The notes beneath the pieces are model-generated. The model was not told the DNA's origin and searched no databases. It was given only the letters and a program-made list of their open reading frames with translations. Below are positions 15,873 through 16,048 of a stretch of DNA of 16,048 nt, piece by piece. Numbering within the stretch: position 1 is the stretch's first letter; each line of letters opens with the position of its first letter. The stretch comes from Candidatus Cloacimonetes bacterium 4572_55 (GTDB taxonomy: Bacteria; 4572-55), in assembly GCA_002084765.1 (NCBI GenBank), contig NBMB01000070.1:1-16048 (forward strand), written 5' to 3'. A program made the position numbers and the translations under genes.

Positions 15873-16048
15873 AGTTTTCGCATCATTCGAACATCGGCGT
15901 CGTTCAGACTCGAGATAGCCCCCCTGCTGCCCGCTTTTGAGATCAGTCAAATCGAGCAATATGGCGAGTCGCAATACATGGTTTCCGGCGATGTCGATCT
16001 GCGGGTAAAAGGGCTGGATACGTATCAGGATTTTGTAGGTAATGACAA
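15873..16048 (+). CDS. Partial coding-looking frame at right edge, start codon unclear
   Basis: The frame is open from 15843 (just after an in-frame TGA inside the receptor gene) to the end of the window. From about 15903 it reads like protein: APLLPAFEISQIEQYGES, then YMVSGDVDLRVKGLDTYQDF, with codon use like the neighbouring plus-strand genes. There is no in-frame ATG, GTG or TTG before the ATG at 15978, which already lies inside the coding-looking part and has no good ribosome-binding site. It may be a 5'-truncated remnant, a gene with a rare start (for instance CTG at 15924), or a real gene with a sequencing error. I do not recognise the family. The receptor gene ends immediately upstream, so it could be a third member of that operon. 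Confidence 0.35.

Overview
The window looks like a chromosomal segment of a free-living, diderm (Gram-negative) bacterium, probably of the Fibrobacteres-Chlorobi-Bacteroidetes (FCB) neighbourhood. The pointers are a TonB-dependent receptor with an N-terminal carboxypeptidase-regulatory-like domain and Bacteroidetes-style barrel, a UvrC with the FDNSNIQG motif common in that group, and a lipoprotein with a clear lipobox. The multiheme cytochrome and the short dispersed 9-bp-phased repeats would also fit candidate or early-branching FCB phyla. I cannot fix the lineage from sequence alone.

Left part, minus strand, 6713 down to 1: a secreted multidomain GH13 glycoside hydrolase (6713-3051), a membrane-anchored transglutaminase-like protein (2969-1455), and the N-terminal 473 residues of a fused restriction-modification enzyme (1420 to beyond base 1). 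The gaps are 81 and 34 bp, so they could be co-transcribed. The restriction-modification gene is probably an unrelated passenger at the 3' end.

Centre: uvrC (6846-8711, plus) diverges from the glycoside hydrolase across a 132-bp region holding a perfect 7-bp-stem inverted repeat. It converges almost end to end on a second minus-strand run: a six-heme inner-membrane cytochrome c (12181-10757), cinA/pncC (10726-9467) and a DUF624/YesL-like membrane protein (9410-8721). Two copies of a short repeat in opposite orientation, sharing 22 identical bases, bracket exactly the cytochrome and cinA genes.

Right part, plus strand: after a 433-bp intergenic region with repeats and a candidate promoter come an outer-membrane lipoprotein with a CBM9-like fold and a Gly/Arg-rich stretch (12615-13460) and a TonB-dependent-receptor-type outer-membrane protein (13501-15870), 40 bp apart. 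They probably form an envelope pair. The last about 175 bases hold an open, coding-looking frame that runs off the window but has no ordinary start codon.

The genes cover ordinary functions: polysaccharide breakdown, DNA repair, respiratory electron transfer, NAD salvage and outer-membrane uptake. I see no CRISPR array, transposase, phage gene, tRNA or rRNA. I found no clearly new multi-gene system. The most interesting items are the CX3CH-containing six-heme cytochrome, the inverted repeat pair, the lipoprotein/receptor pair, the glycoside hydrolase architecture and the start-less frame at the right edge.
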